Below, one piece after another: positions 14,861 to 26,862 of a DNA stretch of 64,000 nt. The stretch's first letter is position 1, and every line of letters starts with the position of its first letter. The translations under genes and the position numbers were made by a program. The notes under the pieces were generated by a model. That model worked only from the letters and a program-made list of their open reading frames with translations, ran no database searches and was not told the DNA's origin. This DNA comes from Struthio camelus (lineage: Eukaryota; Chordata; Aves; Struthioniformes; Struthionidae): contig NC_090953.1 in assembly GCF_040807025.1 (NCBI RefSeq), forward strand, positions 24,846,997 through 24,910,996. Reading direction: 5' to 3'.

Positions 14861-15061
14861 TTAATGGCAGAGCAGCATTCTGGGGAATATTTGCGCTGCC
14901 TCAATTGCGACGGCCTCTCGAAAAAGCTGCTCCTCGACAAATTTAACAAACGCGGCATTGTAACTTAGGAGTGGCCTGGGCTTTTGCCTTACTTTAACAT
15001 CAAAGTTTTTATCCAGTAAGGTCCTGATCTTACTTTTACAGAAGTCATCCAGATTTATCAC
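14861..15061 (-). CDS. Exon-like ORF inside ARIH1 intron 1, function unknown
   Basis: A minus-strand open frame of 66 codons starts right after a good splice acceptor (ttgtttcctcgtgtag) and ends at TAA. It reads VINLDDFCKSKIRTLLDKNF and continues to QIFPRMLLCH. I do not recognise the protein. The 3' half holds at least six CpGs within about 80 bases, although the surrounding intron is CpG-poor, which hints at selection. The first base after the acceptor is in phase 0, the phase in which ARIH1 exon 1 ends, so an in-frame alternative terminal exon is possible. An internal donor (GTTAAA|gtaagg) would instead give a 69-nt in-frame cassette exon. An ATTAAA hexamer overlaps the stop. It could also belong to a nested gene or be chance. 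Confidence 0.35.
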   Translation of the reverse strand: MINLDDFCKSKIRTLLDKNFDVKVRQKPRPLLSYNAAFVKFVEEQLFREAVAIEAAQIFPRMLLCH

Positions 15062-18000
15062 CTACACGAGGAAACAAATATTCAGTACAAACGTTCAGAT
15101 ACTGCACACTCTCTGTTCTGCCCTTAAGAACCTTATTTTAAAGCCTGTGGTTAACAGAAAAGGGGTTTTTTTGCACTAGACAAAGTTCTGTTGGATCTGG
15201 TGACTCCAGCTCCTTCCAAAGGAAACACATTTGAAGTCTGACATCCTCCCAAGCATCTAGTGTGGGCCAGTCAGGACACCCAGCAACTTCCAGGGACCTG
15301 CTTCCTGCTGGAGGGTGGAAAAAAAAAAAGACAATTCTGCTCTACTCCCCTTTCTGTGTTTTTGTTTTAAACATGGGTCTTGAGCAATTTTTGCCATATC
15401 AACCTGACATGCATCCCGATGTTTTCGGCACCTTTACCAGTTACAAAGTCCAGACAGAACAAATATGGTCAGTGACATCACAATGATATCACTCAGACGC
15501 TCCAGAAAAGGTGACCAAAAAGGGGAAACAAACCCAATCCAGAAATACTGCAATCACACAAACTGGCAACAAAGCAAGGAGAAAATTGAACTGAGCAAGT
15601 CCAGGGACACAGATCATCAGGTGCTCTATTCAGAGTAGGAATAAACATGCTATTCTAAACATTTTCAAGTTTATTTTCAGAAATCTGGAGCAAAGATATA
15701 AATAGTAATCTGCTATAAAGGGGGAGGGCAGGTAAAAACTTATTCGGACAATCCTTCTTCCTGAAGCTCCGAGAGGAAGAGTACAGTGAAGTACTGTGGG
15801 AAAATACCTTTCAAATAAGAAAATCTTTTGTTTAATGCCACCTCTCAGACATCTACCTCTACGTCTACATTTTCACAGCTGTTCTGCAAGTGATTCTCCA
15901 AGAAAAACATGCAAGAGATCTGCCTGTTCACTTTGACGGCTAAAATTCGAAATAACCTGCCGAATAAATCTCTATGCCACGAAACTAGAGTGACATAATG
16001 GAAGGGACACTCTGATCTAAGGTTGGGTTTAAAAGTCTCAGCCAGTCATCAGCACAAGGTTAAGGGGCTTATTTTTGCTTTTGGGGGGGAGAAGGGGAAT
16101 TCTTGTTGTGTGGCGCAGAGTCAAATCAGATTATCAGCATAAATGCTAACTAGTCTGCAAAATCATCATTAAGCACCTGAAATCCTGCTTACGCTCAGGC
16201 AAGTCCGCAGAGACACTGAACGCAAAATATTCTGAACGTTTGAGCCATCCTGAAACCTCCTTAGTTCACTGTAAGTTTAGTGGTCTTAGAAGGCCGAGTG
16301 ACCAAAAAGCAGCAGTACTAAGCAGTCATCTTCAAGAGCACATTACACTCTACCAGCACAAATTATACACGCAGCGGCCAACAAATCTGTCACAAGATAG
16401 CTACTATTTCAGCAAGATCTTCATCAGATTAAATCCCTGTCTTAAGGGGTTTTTCATATACATGCATACACAGTTGGTATTTGGAAACGACTAAAAGGAT
16501 GGGAAAGTAAATTTAATTCGCTCTCTTCAGCTAACGCTATCAGCTAATAAACTGCTATTCAAACACAGTCTTTTAATATAGACTAAGGCCCAACTCCCTA
16601 CGTACAGGAGTTATATCAGCCACGTCTCATCTCCACGCAGATGTTCTGTTGTTTACTGATACCTTTTCCTTTCATTGCAAGTGCAAAGATGATTAGCTTG
16701 AAAAACAAAATCATATTTATACTTATTTCAGATCAGAAATTGGTGCCTTCGCTGATGAGAGAGAGGGCAGAAGACTTGCAGCCAACCTTTTCAGGTATAG
16801 AGCACTTCTGCATCGCAACTTCACTAAGTTATCAAGCACTATAAACTGGGACTGCAACCATTATCATTTGACACCAAGATCTGAATTTCGATACACAGAG
16901 ACCAAAACCCTTTAGGACTAGGCTGGAACAAGTGAATCACAGGCCTGCAACCAAGGATCTGCAGCAGGATCCTGAGCCAATGCGACTCCAGAAAAGGTTT
17001 AGCGAACCAGAAAAGTGGCAGCAGCAATCCTGGTTGGGCGCCAAAGCAGGAAATAAACAGTACAGAGCCCTGGAAGCTTTCACCACAAGCAACAGAAGTG
17101 AGGATGAGCAAATACTGAAGCATCAGCTGAATTAAGCTCACTCACCTCTGAACAGACTAGAAAACTAATAGCAGTAAGCTGGCCTTTAAAAGCAATTCAA
17201 GACAACTGAATGTTTTTCTACCTTCTTCTGACATATTCTACTACTTAAGCTGATTTTAGCTCGTGAGCTTATTCATTACTACTCTCAACATAAACTGGTT
17301 TTCTGTACTCTTCTCTCTTAAACTAGGAGTAATAACTGCAAATCTACTGCTAATAACTAAGGTGTAACTAACATCCACTGCTGGCTGTTGTGCGTAGGCA
17401 GTCTGCAATTCTCCTGCGGATCCCAATGAAATCGGGATCCCCATCACAGGGTCAGGCCTTCTGCAGTTACCCCAGGTACAAGAAAGGGAGCAGAGTCCTC
17501 TACCTTTATTGGCCTTTGTCCACTGTTTCTGCTGCTCTCAAGCGCACAAGTTGCACGGCTCGAGGGCAGTGTAAGAGAAGAAAAACACGTGGACAAGAAA
17601 CCAGGACCTCAGCTACGAAATTACTTCACAAAGAACAGGTAGGCGAATTCACCGTGTGGGCCAAGACTGGAAAAAACCACAAGCAGGAACATTCACTACT
17701 CCTCAATGGCAGGGACATTTCTACCAGTTTGCTTACAGAGAGATAAGACAAACGGTAGAATCTGCTCGATACAATCGGTAAGGGATGCGATTTTCACAGC
17801 CTCAGTCATTAAAGGCATACTTACCATTTTAACCACTATTTCAAAGAGTAAATACTTTAGGTTATGAAACATTTGCATGTCTAACTTCCCATTTGCATGT
17901 CTACTTGCCATTTGCTCCGCTATATTAGGCTCAATGACTAGCGACAAAGAAATATCCGTATTTAACGAAGAGACCCTCTTGAGCTGCGCTCTCTGGTAAT

Positions 18001-18830
18001 GAGAAAGTTAGTTTAGACTCCTTTATTCAGCCTAACGTGTATGGTACTATTATTAAGGTTATTAATTTTATTTCGACTTCTGAAGTGTTGTTTACTAATT
18101 TACTAGATGAACGTTTAGGCAGTTGTTTGCATCAAGCATGTGAAGCAACATTTTAAAGCTGCGAATACAACCACTCTAGAGCGCACAATCTTAGGCAAAA
18201 GAGTACCCGCAACTAGCAAACAACTGATTTCTGGGCATTGCGTCCTCCCAAGATGTTACAATCTGTAGCTCTCCCCACGCTACCTCTGTGGGCCTACTGG
18301 AAGAGCAGAAGCACTTTCACTTATTAGCTGTGACTCTTAATACTGACTAAACTGGAACAAAAGAAAACCCATGCATGCGGGTCACCTGTAGAAGCAGCGA
18401 ACGGCCTCAGAAACTTCGGGCAAGCTGGGACAAAACCTAGCCACAGACATTCAGGAAGGGATGTTAGACGGCTGGGCTGGCTTGAACGTTTTCCCAAAAG
18501 CAGGAGGGCCAGCACGTAAGACCGGAGCAGGGCCGTTTGAAGGCAGCGTTATCCTGCGCTCAGCTCGGCAGCTCCGTTTTCACAACGGCCCGCTTAAAAA
18601 CGGCAAGGAAAGTTTGCGCTTTCCGAGGGGATCTCTGCATCCCTGCGGGTCGCCGCCGGAAAGAGCGGCGGCGCGGCCGGGCCCCGTCGGGAGGCGCCGC
18701 GGTTGTAGGGCGGCGGGCAGGCAGGCAGGCAGGAGAGGGCCAGGCGGCGGCGCCGCGGCCGGGGAGCGGGGCAGCCCCGAGCCGCCCCCCGCCGAAGGGC
18801 CCCGGAGCCGCGGGCCCGACCGGGCCGCCC

Positions 18831-18856
18831 CCCTCCCCTCCCCTCCCCTCCCCTCC
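18831..18856. repeat. CCCCT pentamer run beside the ARIH1 donor site
   Basis: About five tandem CCCCT units lie about 30 bases inside ARIH1 intron 1. On the transcribed (sense, minus) strand this is an AGGGG run, able to form a G-quadruplex close to the 5' splice site. Confidence 0.7.
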
Positions 18857-18884
18857 GCCGGCTTCGCGGTTCCCGGTGCCGCAC

Positions 18885-19259
18885 CTGGATGACCTCGTTG
18901 ACCTCGCGGATGCACTCCACCATGTGCTGCAGGATCTGCTCGGCCGTCAGCACCTCGTAGCGGTAGTCCTCCTCCTGCTCGGGCCCGCCGCCGCCGCCGC
19001 CGCCGGGGCCCGGCCCGCCGCCCAGCCCGCCGCCGCCGCCGCCGCCGGGGCCCAGCCCGCCCGTCTCGCCGCCCAGCAGCCCGTCGCGCTCGCCGCCCAC
19101 GCGCAGCCCGGGCTCCACCAGGTCCACCTCGCCCAGGTCCAGGTTGTCGTCGTCGGGCTCGTCCTCCTCCTCGTCCTCCTCGTCCTCCTCGGCGCCGCTG
19201 TCCTCGCTGCACTCCTCGTCCTCGTCGAACTCGTAGTTGTAGCCCTCGTCCGAGTCCAT
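18885..19259 (-). CDS. ARIH1: ARIH1 exon 1 (N-terminus of RBR E3 ubiquitin ligase ariadne-1)
   Basis: ARIH1 is an RBR-type E3 ubiquitin ligase that works with neddylated cullin-RING ligases to place the first ubiquitin on their substrates. The exon encodes 125 codons, starting [20 protein letters not shown]. In order these are an acidic region (about residues 1-50), a glycine-rich low-complexity stretch (about 60-93), then [20 protein letters not shown] and the sequence to Q125, which begins the UBA-like domain. The match to human ARIH1 is nearly residue for residue outside the glycine tract. The start ATG (minus strand, 19259-19257) sits in a good context, GCCATGG. The exon ends in phase 0 at CAG|gtgcgg. 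The RING1, IBR, RING2 and Ariadne domains are in exons outside the window. The gene is divergent to HEXA, as in human. Confidence 0.97.
18984..19048 (-). repeat. Two GCC-trinucleotide runs encoding ARIH1 polyglycine
   Basis: Two (GCC)n blocks, read as GGC on the coding minus strand, are separated by about 25 bases. They encode two runs of six to seven glycines within the glycine-rich linker of ARIH1. The linker is known to vary in length between vertebrates, so this is a likely site of repeat-length polymorphism. Confidence 0.8.
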
Positions 19260-19700
19260 GGCGAGGCGGTGGTGGTGGTGGCGGCGGCGGCGGCGCGGCG
19301 GCTCCCGCCCCCCCGCCGGCGCCTGCCCGCCCGCCCGCCCCCGCGCTGCCCCGGCGCGGCCCGGCCCGGCCCGGCCCGGCGCGGCCGCTCGCTGCCCGCC
19401 GCCCCGCAGCGCCCGCCGCCGCCGAGCCAACAAAGGGACGCGGCGGACCCGCTCCGTCACCGCGCGCCGCGCACGCACGGCACGTCACGCCGCGGCGCGT
19501 CACGCGCCGCGGCGTGACGTGCCGCGCCTGCGCCGCCGCCGCCGCCATCTCCCCTCAGGCGCCGACGCCGGGGAGGGCCATCCGGAGTGCGCGCCACTCC
19601 CCCCCCCGACCCGACTCCATCTTGAGTGTGGCGCGGAGTGGGGGGGGGAGGCGGGCAGCGGCCATGTTGGGGATGGCGCGGGCATTGTGTGCGCCATGCT
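19260..19700 (-). promoter_or_regulatory. ARIH1: ARIH1 CpG-island promoter and 5' UTR
   Basis: This very GC- and CpG-rich segment lies directly upstream of the ARIH1 ATG. Visible candidate elements are a 22-bp inverted repeat with CRE-like TGACGT cores (19478-19524), an NRF1-like GCGCCTGCGC near 19525, and YY1-like ATGGCGGC on the minus strand near 19540-19552. A second CAT-bearing motif, ctccatcttgag, lies near 19615. There is no TATA box, as expected for a housekeeping CpG-island promoter. The transcription start cannot be fixed from sequence alone; about 19450-19560 is most likely. Confidence 0.75.
19478..19524. repeat. 22-bp perfect inverted repeat with 3-base loop
   Basis: The left arm 19478-19499 and right arm 19503-19524 are exact reverse complements around the loop TCA. 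Each arm contains one ACGTCA/TGACGT core followed by a GC-only tract, so the element presents two mirror-image half-CRE sites. It lies about 220 bases upstream of the ARIH1 ATG in the likely core promoter. Confidence 0.95.
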
Positions 19701-22700
19701 GCGTGCGGCCCTCCCCCGCCCCGGCGCCCGGTGTGCCGCCGGCCGGCCGGCCGCCTTTCCCCGGTTGCAGAACAGGCGGCCTCGCGTGACCCCGGCCGCG
19801 CCGGGCGGCACCTCCCTGCTTCAGCTTGGGGGCAGCGGGGATAAGCGCGGCCGGGTCTCGGCGGCTCCGTCGGGCTGGGCCCCCGCTCCTCGCTGGGCCG
19901 CGCAGCCCCGGGGAAGCTCCTCGCAGCGTAAGCGCTGTGCGAAGAGGCCGCGTCGTCGCTTATTCGGCGTTTAGGAGGGGGGCAGAGCGGGCCTCGCGGC
20001 CCTGCAAAAGCAGGCCTGGCTCTTGCGCGAGCGGCTGGGGCTGAGCCGGGCGCCTAGGGCCAGCGCTGCGTCCTGGTGGGCCCGTCCCTGCCGGGCCGCT
20101 CAGCCTGCTCCCCGCCGTTGAGCTTTCCTCGCTGCTCGGCCTGGCTGAGGTGCAGGCGAGGCTAGCTGGGCTTATTGCCTGCCGCCGTGCGGGGGGCACC
20201 GGGGACTCCGGTTGGCTTGGTAACCGGCTGCAGGCTGGCCCAGAGGGGAGCCAGCTGATAGCACATCCTCTGCTGTGATTCACTGTGGAGGGATGTGAGC
20301 AGGCGGCACAGCCCCGGGAGGGCTCCGGGGCCACCTTCTCCACCTCTGCTTCCTCGTGCCCTGCAGAGTCATTTCTAGCCGGGTGAAGTGGGGCTGTTGT
20401 GATGTGGTAACACGCGCTTCACCTGCTTTGCCTGGATGAAAATGGCTTCGCGCCTGGAGGGCAAGGGAGACTCAGCCTCACGGTATGCAGCGCAGGTGGG
20501 GCGAGTTTTATCAGTTCTTTGGGCAGGAGTCACCGCGGTGCTTTGTGTTTGCGCAGCGGGATCCTGCTCCCAGCTCCTGCTTCCTCAGTACTAACGCAGC
20601 ACAAATAACAAAGACCTTGTGAAACAGGCAGCGGCACTTGCAGAAAATTAGAAGGCACCTCCAAAAAGCTAGAGGGGTGTTTATTTTCTGGTGGTGTCTA
20701 TAAAGCGTAATGATGGCCGCTGTGCCAGGGGTTTAAGTTCAGAGTGACACAGGTAGGTGCCCTTGTGGATCCAAGCAGATTAGGTGTCCGACTTCCTGGG
20801 TAGGTGCCTCTAGAAACCTCACTGCCTACCAGCCTGCATCTTGAGATACACAAGCAGCTCTGAAGAACAGTCCTGGGTGTTTCTTGGCATCACAGCAGCT
20901 TCAAGTGAATTTGCCGCAGTCACGACTGCCCCGTGTCCTCCCCAAGCAGTTGTCATGCGAGCCCCTGCAAACACTCCTCTTCCCCAGGGAAAGACGAGAG
21001 CTTGGCAGTGTGCCCCAGCAGCCACCGGCTCTGACCGCAGTGGGTCCTAGGAGGCAGGAGGGGTAACGCCTGCAGCCCGAGACCCTCCTTGCAAGGGGCC
21101 CTGCCTCTGTCTCCATACATACAGCTTGCAGCGGGGCAGCTGGTGCCTGCTGTCCCCAAGCTCTGGCCTGCCCCGAGAAGGTTGGGAGCAGCAGCGGGAG
21201 CAGGGTCAGGAGTGCCGTCCCAGAGGGGCTGGGAGGCTCAGGCTGAGCTGGGGAGGCCTGTGGGCCAGCCACATATATTGCCTCATGCCAAGCCAGCTGG
21301 TAAATAAAGCCAGTTTCCTAATTACTTTTTGGGGATGGCAAAGGCCTGGGCATTAATCATCCTGCCCTACATAAATATAAATAGCACTGGCTTTGTTCAG
21401 CTCTGAACTTACCAGCTGGACGTTTGCCAGGCTTGTCCCATCTCACATGTCAAGTGTTTGTGGCTCAGCTGGCTGTCACACGTCCTCCTCGCGGCGCCTG
21501 TACCTCCTCTGATGCTGCAGGGCCCGCGCTGGAGCCTCCCTCCTGCTCCTGGAGCCTCCGTGCCAGACAAGCTGCCCAGCCTGGCCATCGCCTGCTGCCC
21601 AGCACAGCTGGGTGTCCTGGAGCAGGAGAGGTCACGGAGAGGCGCGCTGTCCCAGCGGTGGGTGTCACCCCCAGGGGCTCTGCACTGAAGGCCCAGCTCG
21701 TGACGTGGGTTCTGGCCAAGAGGAGAGCAGGCGTGAGCCAGCGGACGGCAACGTATCTGCCGCAGAGTCTGCCGGACTCCAGGGAGCTGAGAAATCTTGC
21801 AGAGAGGTTTTGCCTGGACATCAGGCTCTTGTTTTATCAGAGCTTTGCTGGCTCCCATAGGCTATGTTTTTGCTGACCCACAAAACTGGGTCCAACCCTT
21901 TGCTGGAGATGACTTTCCTCTCTGGGACAAGACTACCTCTGTCTTTGCTAACCTGCTTTTTCCTCCTGGGGCCACCTAGGTAGAAGGGCAGCGCTGAGGG
22001 TGGCGGATTTGGGCAGGGGTAGACCTGCAGCAGGCCCCTGACACCGCCTGGCGCGGGGCAGGCTGCCCGGGGCCTGTGAACGCCTCCCCGGTGCCCTCTC
22101 CTGGCCCCTGCCGATGCTGCACAGCGCCCACGAGTCCAGCCTTTCCCAAAGCACGGTCCTCTCGTGCGCCTTGGACTATCTGCAGCTCTTCAGGGCCCAG
22201 ATACTGGCTACAGTAACGTAAGCTGAAGGCTGGTGTGAGCCCCCCAAGCCCTGATCAGTGATGAGGGTGCACAGCTTCCCTCCAGGCTCTGGAGAGCAGT
22301 GTCTGGATTCCCTATCCCAGACGCTCACCGTTCTCAGGGCTGTCTTCTCTCCCCACACCTCTTCTGACGTATCTGCCTCCCTTGGACACTCACAGTGGGA
22401 TAACTAGCTTTGCATCTCTTGTGAGATGAGATATTAGACACCAAATGGACACGATCACCGTGCACAGCCCTTCTGAACAGCGTGGGGGAAGAACCACGCC
22501 TGCAGCTCCTTCTGGCGTAGCACGTTCCCACCTCAATGTGCAGGGTAATCTCACTACAGCGCATTCAGTAGCACAAAGCACAGTCATTTAGAAATACATT
22601 TATACTCTCTTGGTCATGTATATAGCAAGGAAACCAGGTTGAGTTCAGGCTCACAATGTGCCAACAAATCTCCAGGCATTAACAAAATTTCACCGTCCCT

Positions 22701-23516
22701 TTGCGAGAACCAGCAGTCAAGGCAGCCCCCGATACAACCGCAGTAAGCGCGCTCTAGTTCTCTTCCTCCTCAACCAACACAGGGGAGATGTTAGACAACT
22801 GCTACCTTTCAAACCCAACTGTTTCCCTTTCTCATATAATCCCGTTAGTAAACGTTTATAAGGAGTGATGGGATCTTCTCTGTGCAGCAAAGAATGCCAT
22901 CCCACAGGCACAGAAATATGATTCTCCTCCTGCAGTCCCAGCCTTATCTTTACGCTAGAAGAGCTGACTTCTCCCCTGCAAGACATATTATCGCCACTTT
23001 GCTCGTGGTTATCCCTCTGAACTCCGAGTGTTAGTCTTACTTAATGACAAGACTAGTTTGCTTTTAAAGAGCACAGCTAAAACAATAATCCACACTTCTC
23101 AAAAATATTCCTTGATATGAAATTTTAGCTATGCCCCTTGGAAAAAATCATTGCTCTAATTATTCTTGGTTTTCCTTTCCTTATAAAGTTTCCAAACTAG
23201 TGGTTGTCACCCTGAAGCCTGTGGAGCCCCAGGTGCCCGCAGCCTCGCAGGGAAAAGTACCTGAGGAAAGCAGGGCTGCTGCCTTCAATGTGTTACGAGG
23301 ATACCTGCACTGCCTCTGGAAATTTTAGGACTCCAGCTGCAGAAGAAAGTTGAAAACTGCTGTTCTGTCCAATCTGAAAAATGATTTAGAACTCCATAGG
23401 CACCTGGTGCTTTTTCATTTTATTCTTGCAAAAGGTTAATTGCACAAGTGATTCTAGTAACTGTTAGCACTGAAGCTGACAAGAATAAAATATTGCATTG
23501 TAATCACCTTCCTCCG

Positions 23517-23557
23517 TAAAGTTAAGCACACGCTTAAGGGATTTACGGGAGCAGGGT
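23517..23557. repeat. Short dispersed repeat fragment, copy 1
   Basis: The core AAGTTAAGCACACGCTTAAG is followed by a segment ending in GCAGGG. The same core occurs at 26806-26862 with small changes. From memory, near-identical TTAAGC(A/G)CATGCTTAAG strings are common in turtle, crocodile and bird DNA as an old interspersed repeat. I cannot name the family with certainty. Confidence 0.5.
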
Positions 23558-26500
23558 CTGTCTGCACACTCACTTCATTTCTAGACTGAGGAATTTTTCA
23601 GCACACGTGCACAGGCTCTTGATTGATTCCGGTTCAGCTGATCGCTTAGACCCACAGACATGATTAAGAGGCAGCAGGGACAGCAGCCACGTGTATTCAG
23701 CCTCCACAACAAGTCACAGCAGCCTCCCTCTTGCCTGCGAGCGCCCGGCAGGGCCCTATGTTTAAAATGATCTCCATCCAGCACCGACACAAGCACTCCC
23801 AGCTCCCATCCAGCCTGAGCACCCCTTGACTCTACCAAAAAGCCACAGAAGTGCCCTGGAGCAAAGCCCGTATCTCACCCACTTGCACTGTGGCCTCCCT
23901 CCTGCTCCATCGCTCCTGGGCCAGCTGGGTTGGGCAGACGGCTCTCTGGAAAGAGCCCTTCTCTATCGCCCAATAAATGTGGAGCTCCCCTACATGTGGA
24001 GCTTGGGAAAAAGAAAGCCAGGAGATTTCTCTGTGCCCAGCTTCTGATGCCCTCCCTTGGGTTTGATTCGGCTGCCAGCACACCCATTAACTACCTCAGC
24101 TGCAAGCCTGAGTTGAGATGCCCCTCAGATCACTGCAGTTTTTTCAGCCACCCAAAAGCTGTGCAAGCTGCACATAGTCCAGAGGGAAAAAGCTTTGCAA
24201 ATAATACCAATAGTGCAAATATCTCCGGGCTGAACTCGGCATCATTTCTGCAGTCAGGAACCCAAATCCTGCAGACTGATTAACACATCTCACCTCAAAC
24301 TTGTTGCCTTAAACTCCATTTTTAAGTTCATACTTGTTAAAGTACCACTCCTCAAACATGCCCAGAGCTGAGATATGCTCCTGTCTGCTAGCACTGCATC
24401 TCCTAGGCCTCGCTCCCCTTACATGTGCTCTCTCATCTGAAGAGGTCCCTTCTGCTGAACTCCATCTGTGCTGAGAAATTCATTTACCACATGCATCTGC
24501 TAAGCCACTCAACGGCAGCATATAGCGTGACATGCAGTGGACAAGGTGGAAAATGCAGAGCTATAAGAAGTAATCCCCCTGCAGCCTGCGTTCTGAAAAG
24601 TGCCGGGACATGCGTTTGCGGCTCTGAAAGCACTGATAGGGCAGACTGCCATACACTGGCCTGCTCCAGTCCCCCCAAAACACAGATGTTCCATACGGAC
24701 CGGGCTGTTAGTGAAGGATGCAGCTAATCAAAATACACCAGGCATGGATTTAGGGCTCTCTTTCTTTTAGGATCATCTACATGCACATGCTAAAGCTTCA
24801 AGGATCAACTCTGCTGGCTTTTGTTAGCGTTCAAGATGCAAGCATCCCTCTGCTCAGCGAAACCGCTGCAGTAGCGGCAGCGGCAGATGGGAACGCCTGC
24901 CGGCGAGCATCTCAGCCTCTTCACTCAGTCTGGCGCTGCAGCGTTGGGGCATGGACACGGCTTCCCTCCCGCCACCCCCCTCAGGGGCAGGTATCTCTGG
25001 CAGAGGCTGGGAGGCAGCGCTCGGATCTGCCAAAGCAAGAGCTACCAGCACTTGTTTGTCCTATGACACTAAGTTTAGCTTTAGTAAAAAGCCCCGGTTC
25101 AGCTCATACCACAGCAAGGCCTGGCTCCTGTTTGGTAAGGTGAGAAATCACCTGGGCTGCTGGCCTGCTGCTGCTGCTGCTTGGTACGTGCTTATCCCAC
25201 ACCAAACTTTGGGAGAGTCACTCTCAGACAGGCGATGTCAACCCAAAGGAGGAAACATATCCTTGTCATCTGCTTCCAGCAGAGCATACACTGTGGCTGC
25301 ACGGAGCAACCAAGAGCTGGAACAGCAGATACATCGGCACTGATTCATGCAGATGGCTTCCTCCCTGCCAGCTCCTGCGTGACACTGCTCTAAGCAACAT
25401 CCTTCCTAAAACATGGAGATACGCAACATGAGGGAGCATGCCTGCAAAACCCCAGCACATGCCTACCTTGATTCCCCCCGCACCGCCACCACATGTAAGG
25501 TTACTGCAGTGCCCCATGGCTGCAACCCTCATGGTTCCAATTAAATATCATAATTATTTTGGCAAGAATTAAAGGGTATGTAAACGAGCAAATAAAGAGT
25601 AAGTTTGCCCAGAAAGCTCTTTATCTGAGACATCAAAATTCAAGTCGGAGGTCTGCAGGCATTCCCAAAAGATGATCTGCATTTTCCAAAGCCCTCTTCA
25701 ATCCACAACAGCAGCAGCAGGTCCGCTGACCTGGGAGCGGACTTCATTCAGGAGCAAGTGTGCTTAAATAGTGTTTGGCTCAAACAGCAAAACAAACAGG
25801 AAATTCATGGGAGCGCTTTATGAATGTTTCCATGATCACACATACCAAACTGATCCCAGAAAGCGAGCCCAGCATAGCTTCACAGTGGGCAGGACAGATG
25901 AGACTCCAGGGCTGCAAAACGCTTACGCACGTGCTCACGCTCAGCAGGACTCGAGCAGGTGTCTGGGTGGACTGGAGCCACTGGCCGACCAGCTTCCTCC
26001 ATGCCCCTTTCACTGGCTTTTACGCTTCTCACCAGCAGGGGAATGTGTATGCAAAACACCCTCCTGATTACATGCAGATGCAGCCAATGTCAGAGGGAAT
26101 TACACAGCATAATAGATGGTTTTATACTTAAAAAATGCTGTGGAACAAGGAACTGCACTGATAGCCCAAAGACCATCCTCATGCCCCAAGGACCGCCAAA
26201 GTGGAAAGATCCAAGTGCGAAATACTGGCCAGACTTTAAAACAACCTCTGGCAGAATAAGGAATTTGGATTTCCACCTCACACAGAGAGCAGGTAATCCA
26301 GCACAGCCCTGGTGCAGCAGTCCCCTCTGGAGTCCCCCAGCAACTTCGCTTTTTGCCGGGAATGGGATAGCTCTTGCCATCAAAAGAGGACAAGAGACAC
26401 TTGCAGTTATCTGTGCGATGGTATCACATAGCGAGCGCAGTGCAATATTCTCAGCCACCCAGCATAGCCCAGGGCACCAGCATGAACGGGCACTTGCCTC

Positions 26501-26805
26501 TTAACAGGAACATCCCCGCTTCGGGGCTGGGGACCTCGGTTAGGACGAGAGGATGTGCTGTGGCTGGACAAGTAAGCTCTGAATCCTCCGTCTCCCTGTT
26601 TACTCTGGGCTCGTTCCTTGCTGAACTAGCCAGAAGAAGCCAGTCTTGCCAGATGGATATATCACCCTTGAGAAATGCTCTGAGACCATGAGCTGCCTTC
26701 ATAAGGGCTATAGAAGAAATGTCCATTCTCAGCGACTTCTGGCCACTGCTGCTCTATGGCTGATGCAGGAAAGCATGCGAGTCAGTCCTTTTAAGCAGAG
26801 GCTCC

Positions 26806-26862
26806 AAAGTTAAGCGCATGCTTAAGCAGTTTTCTCATGTAAAGATGCACTCCTGAATCAGA
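26806..26862. repeat. Short dispersed repeat fragment, copy 2
   Basis: The core AAGTTAAGCGCATGCTTAAG is followed about 25 bases later by CTCCTGAATCAG. It has the same orientation as the copy near 23.5 kb. Within the core, GCGCATGC is nearly palindromic, as expected of a terminal or subterminal inverted part of a DNA transposon; that origin is inference. Confidence 0.5.

Larger units (their letters stand above)
1..18884 (-). other. ARIH1: ARIH1 intron 1 (partial, runs off the left edge)
   Basis: This stretch lies downstream of the ARIH1 exon 1 donor site on the minus strand. I found no translation resembling the next ARIH1 exon, which in human begins with the UBA-like segment NPATITRILLSHF, so exon 2 should lie left of the window. 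The sequence is AT-rich, CpG-poor and low in repeats. It holds homopolymer runs, one TG/CA stretch and one exon-like ORF near 15 kb, all listed separately. Nothing else here resembles a gene: the short ORFs have no recognisable product and no splice context. Confidence 0.8.

Noticed and set aside
18537-19517. 326-codon plus-strand ORF over ARIH1 exon 1
   Set aside because: It is antisense to a clearly conserved ARIH1 exon and arises from high GC content with few stops.
20819-22590. Overlapping ORFs of 60-150 codons on both strands
   Set aside because: Both strands are equally open, there is no conserved domain and no exon-like borders. This is ordinary moderately GC-rich intergenic sequence.
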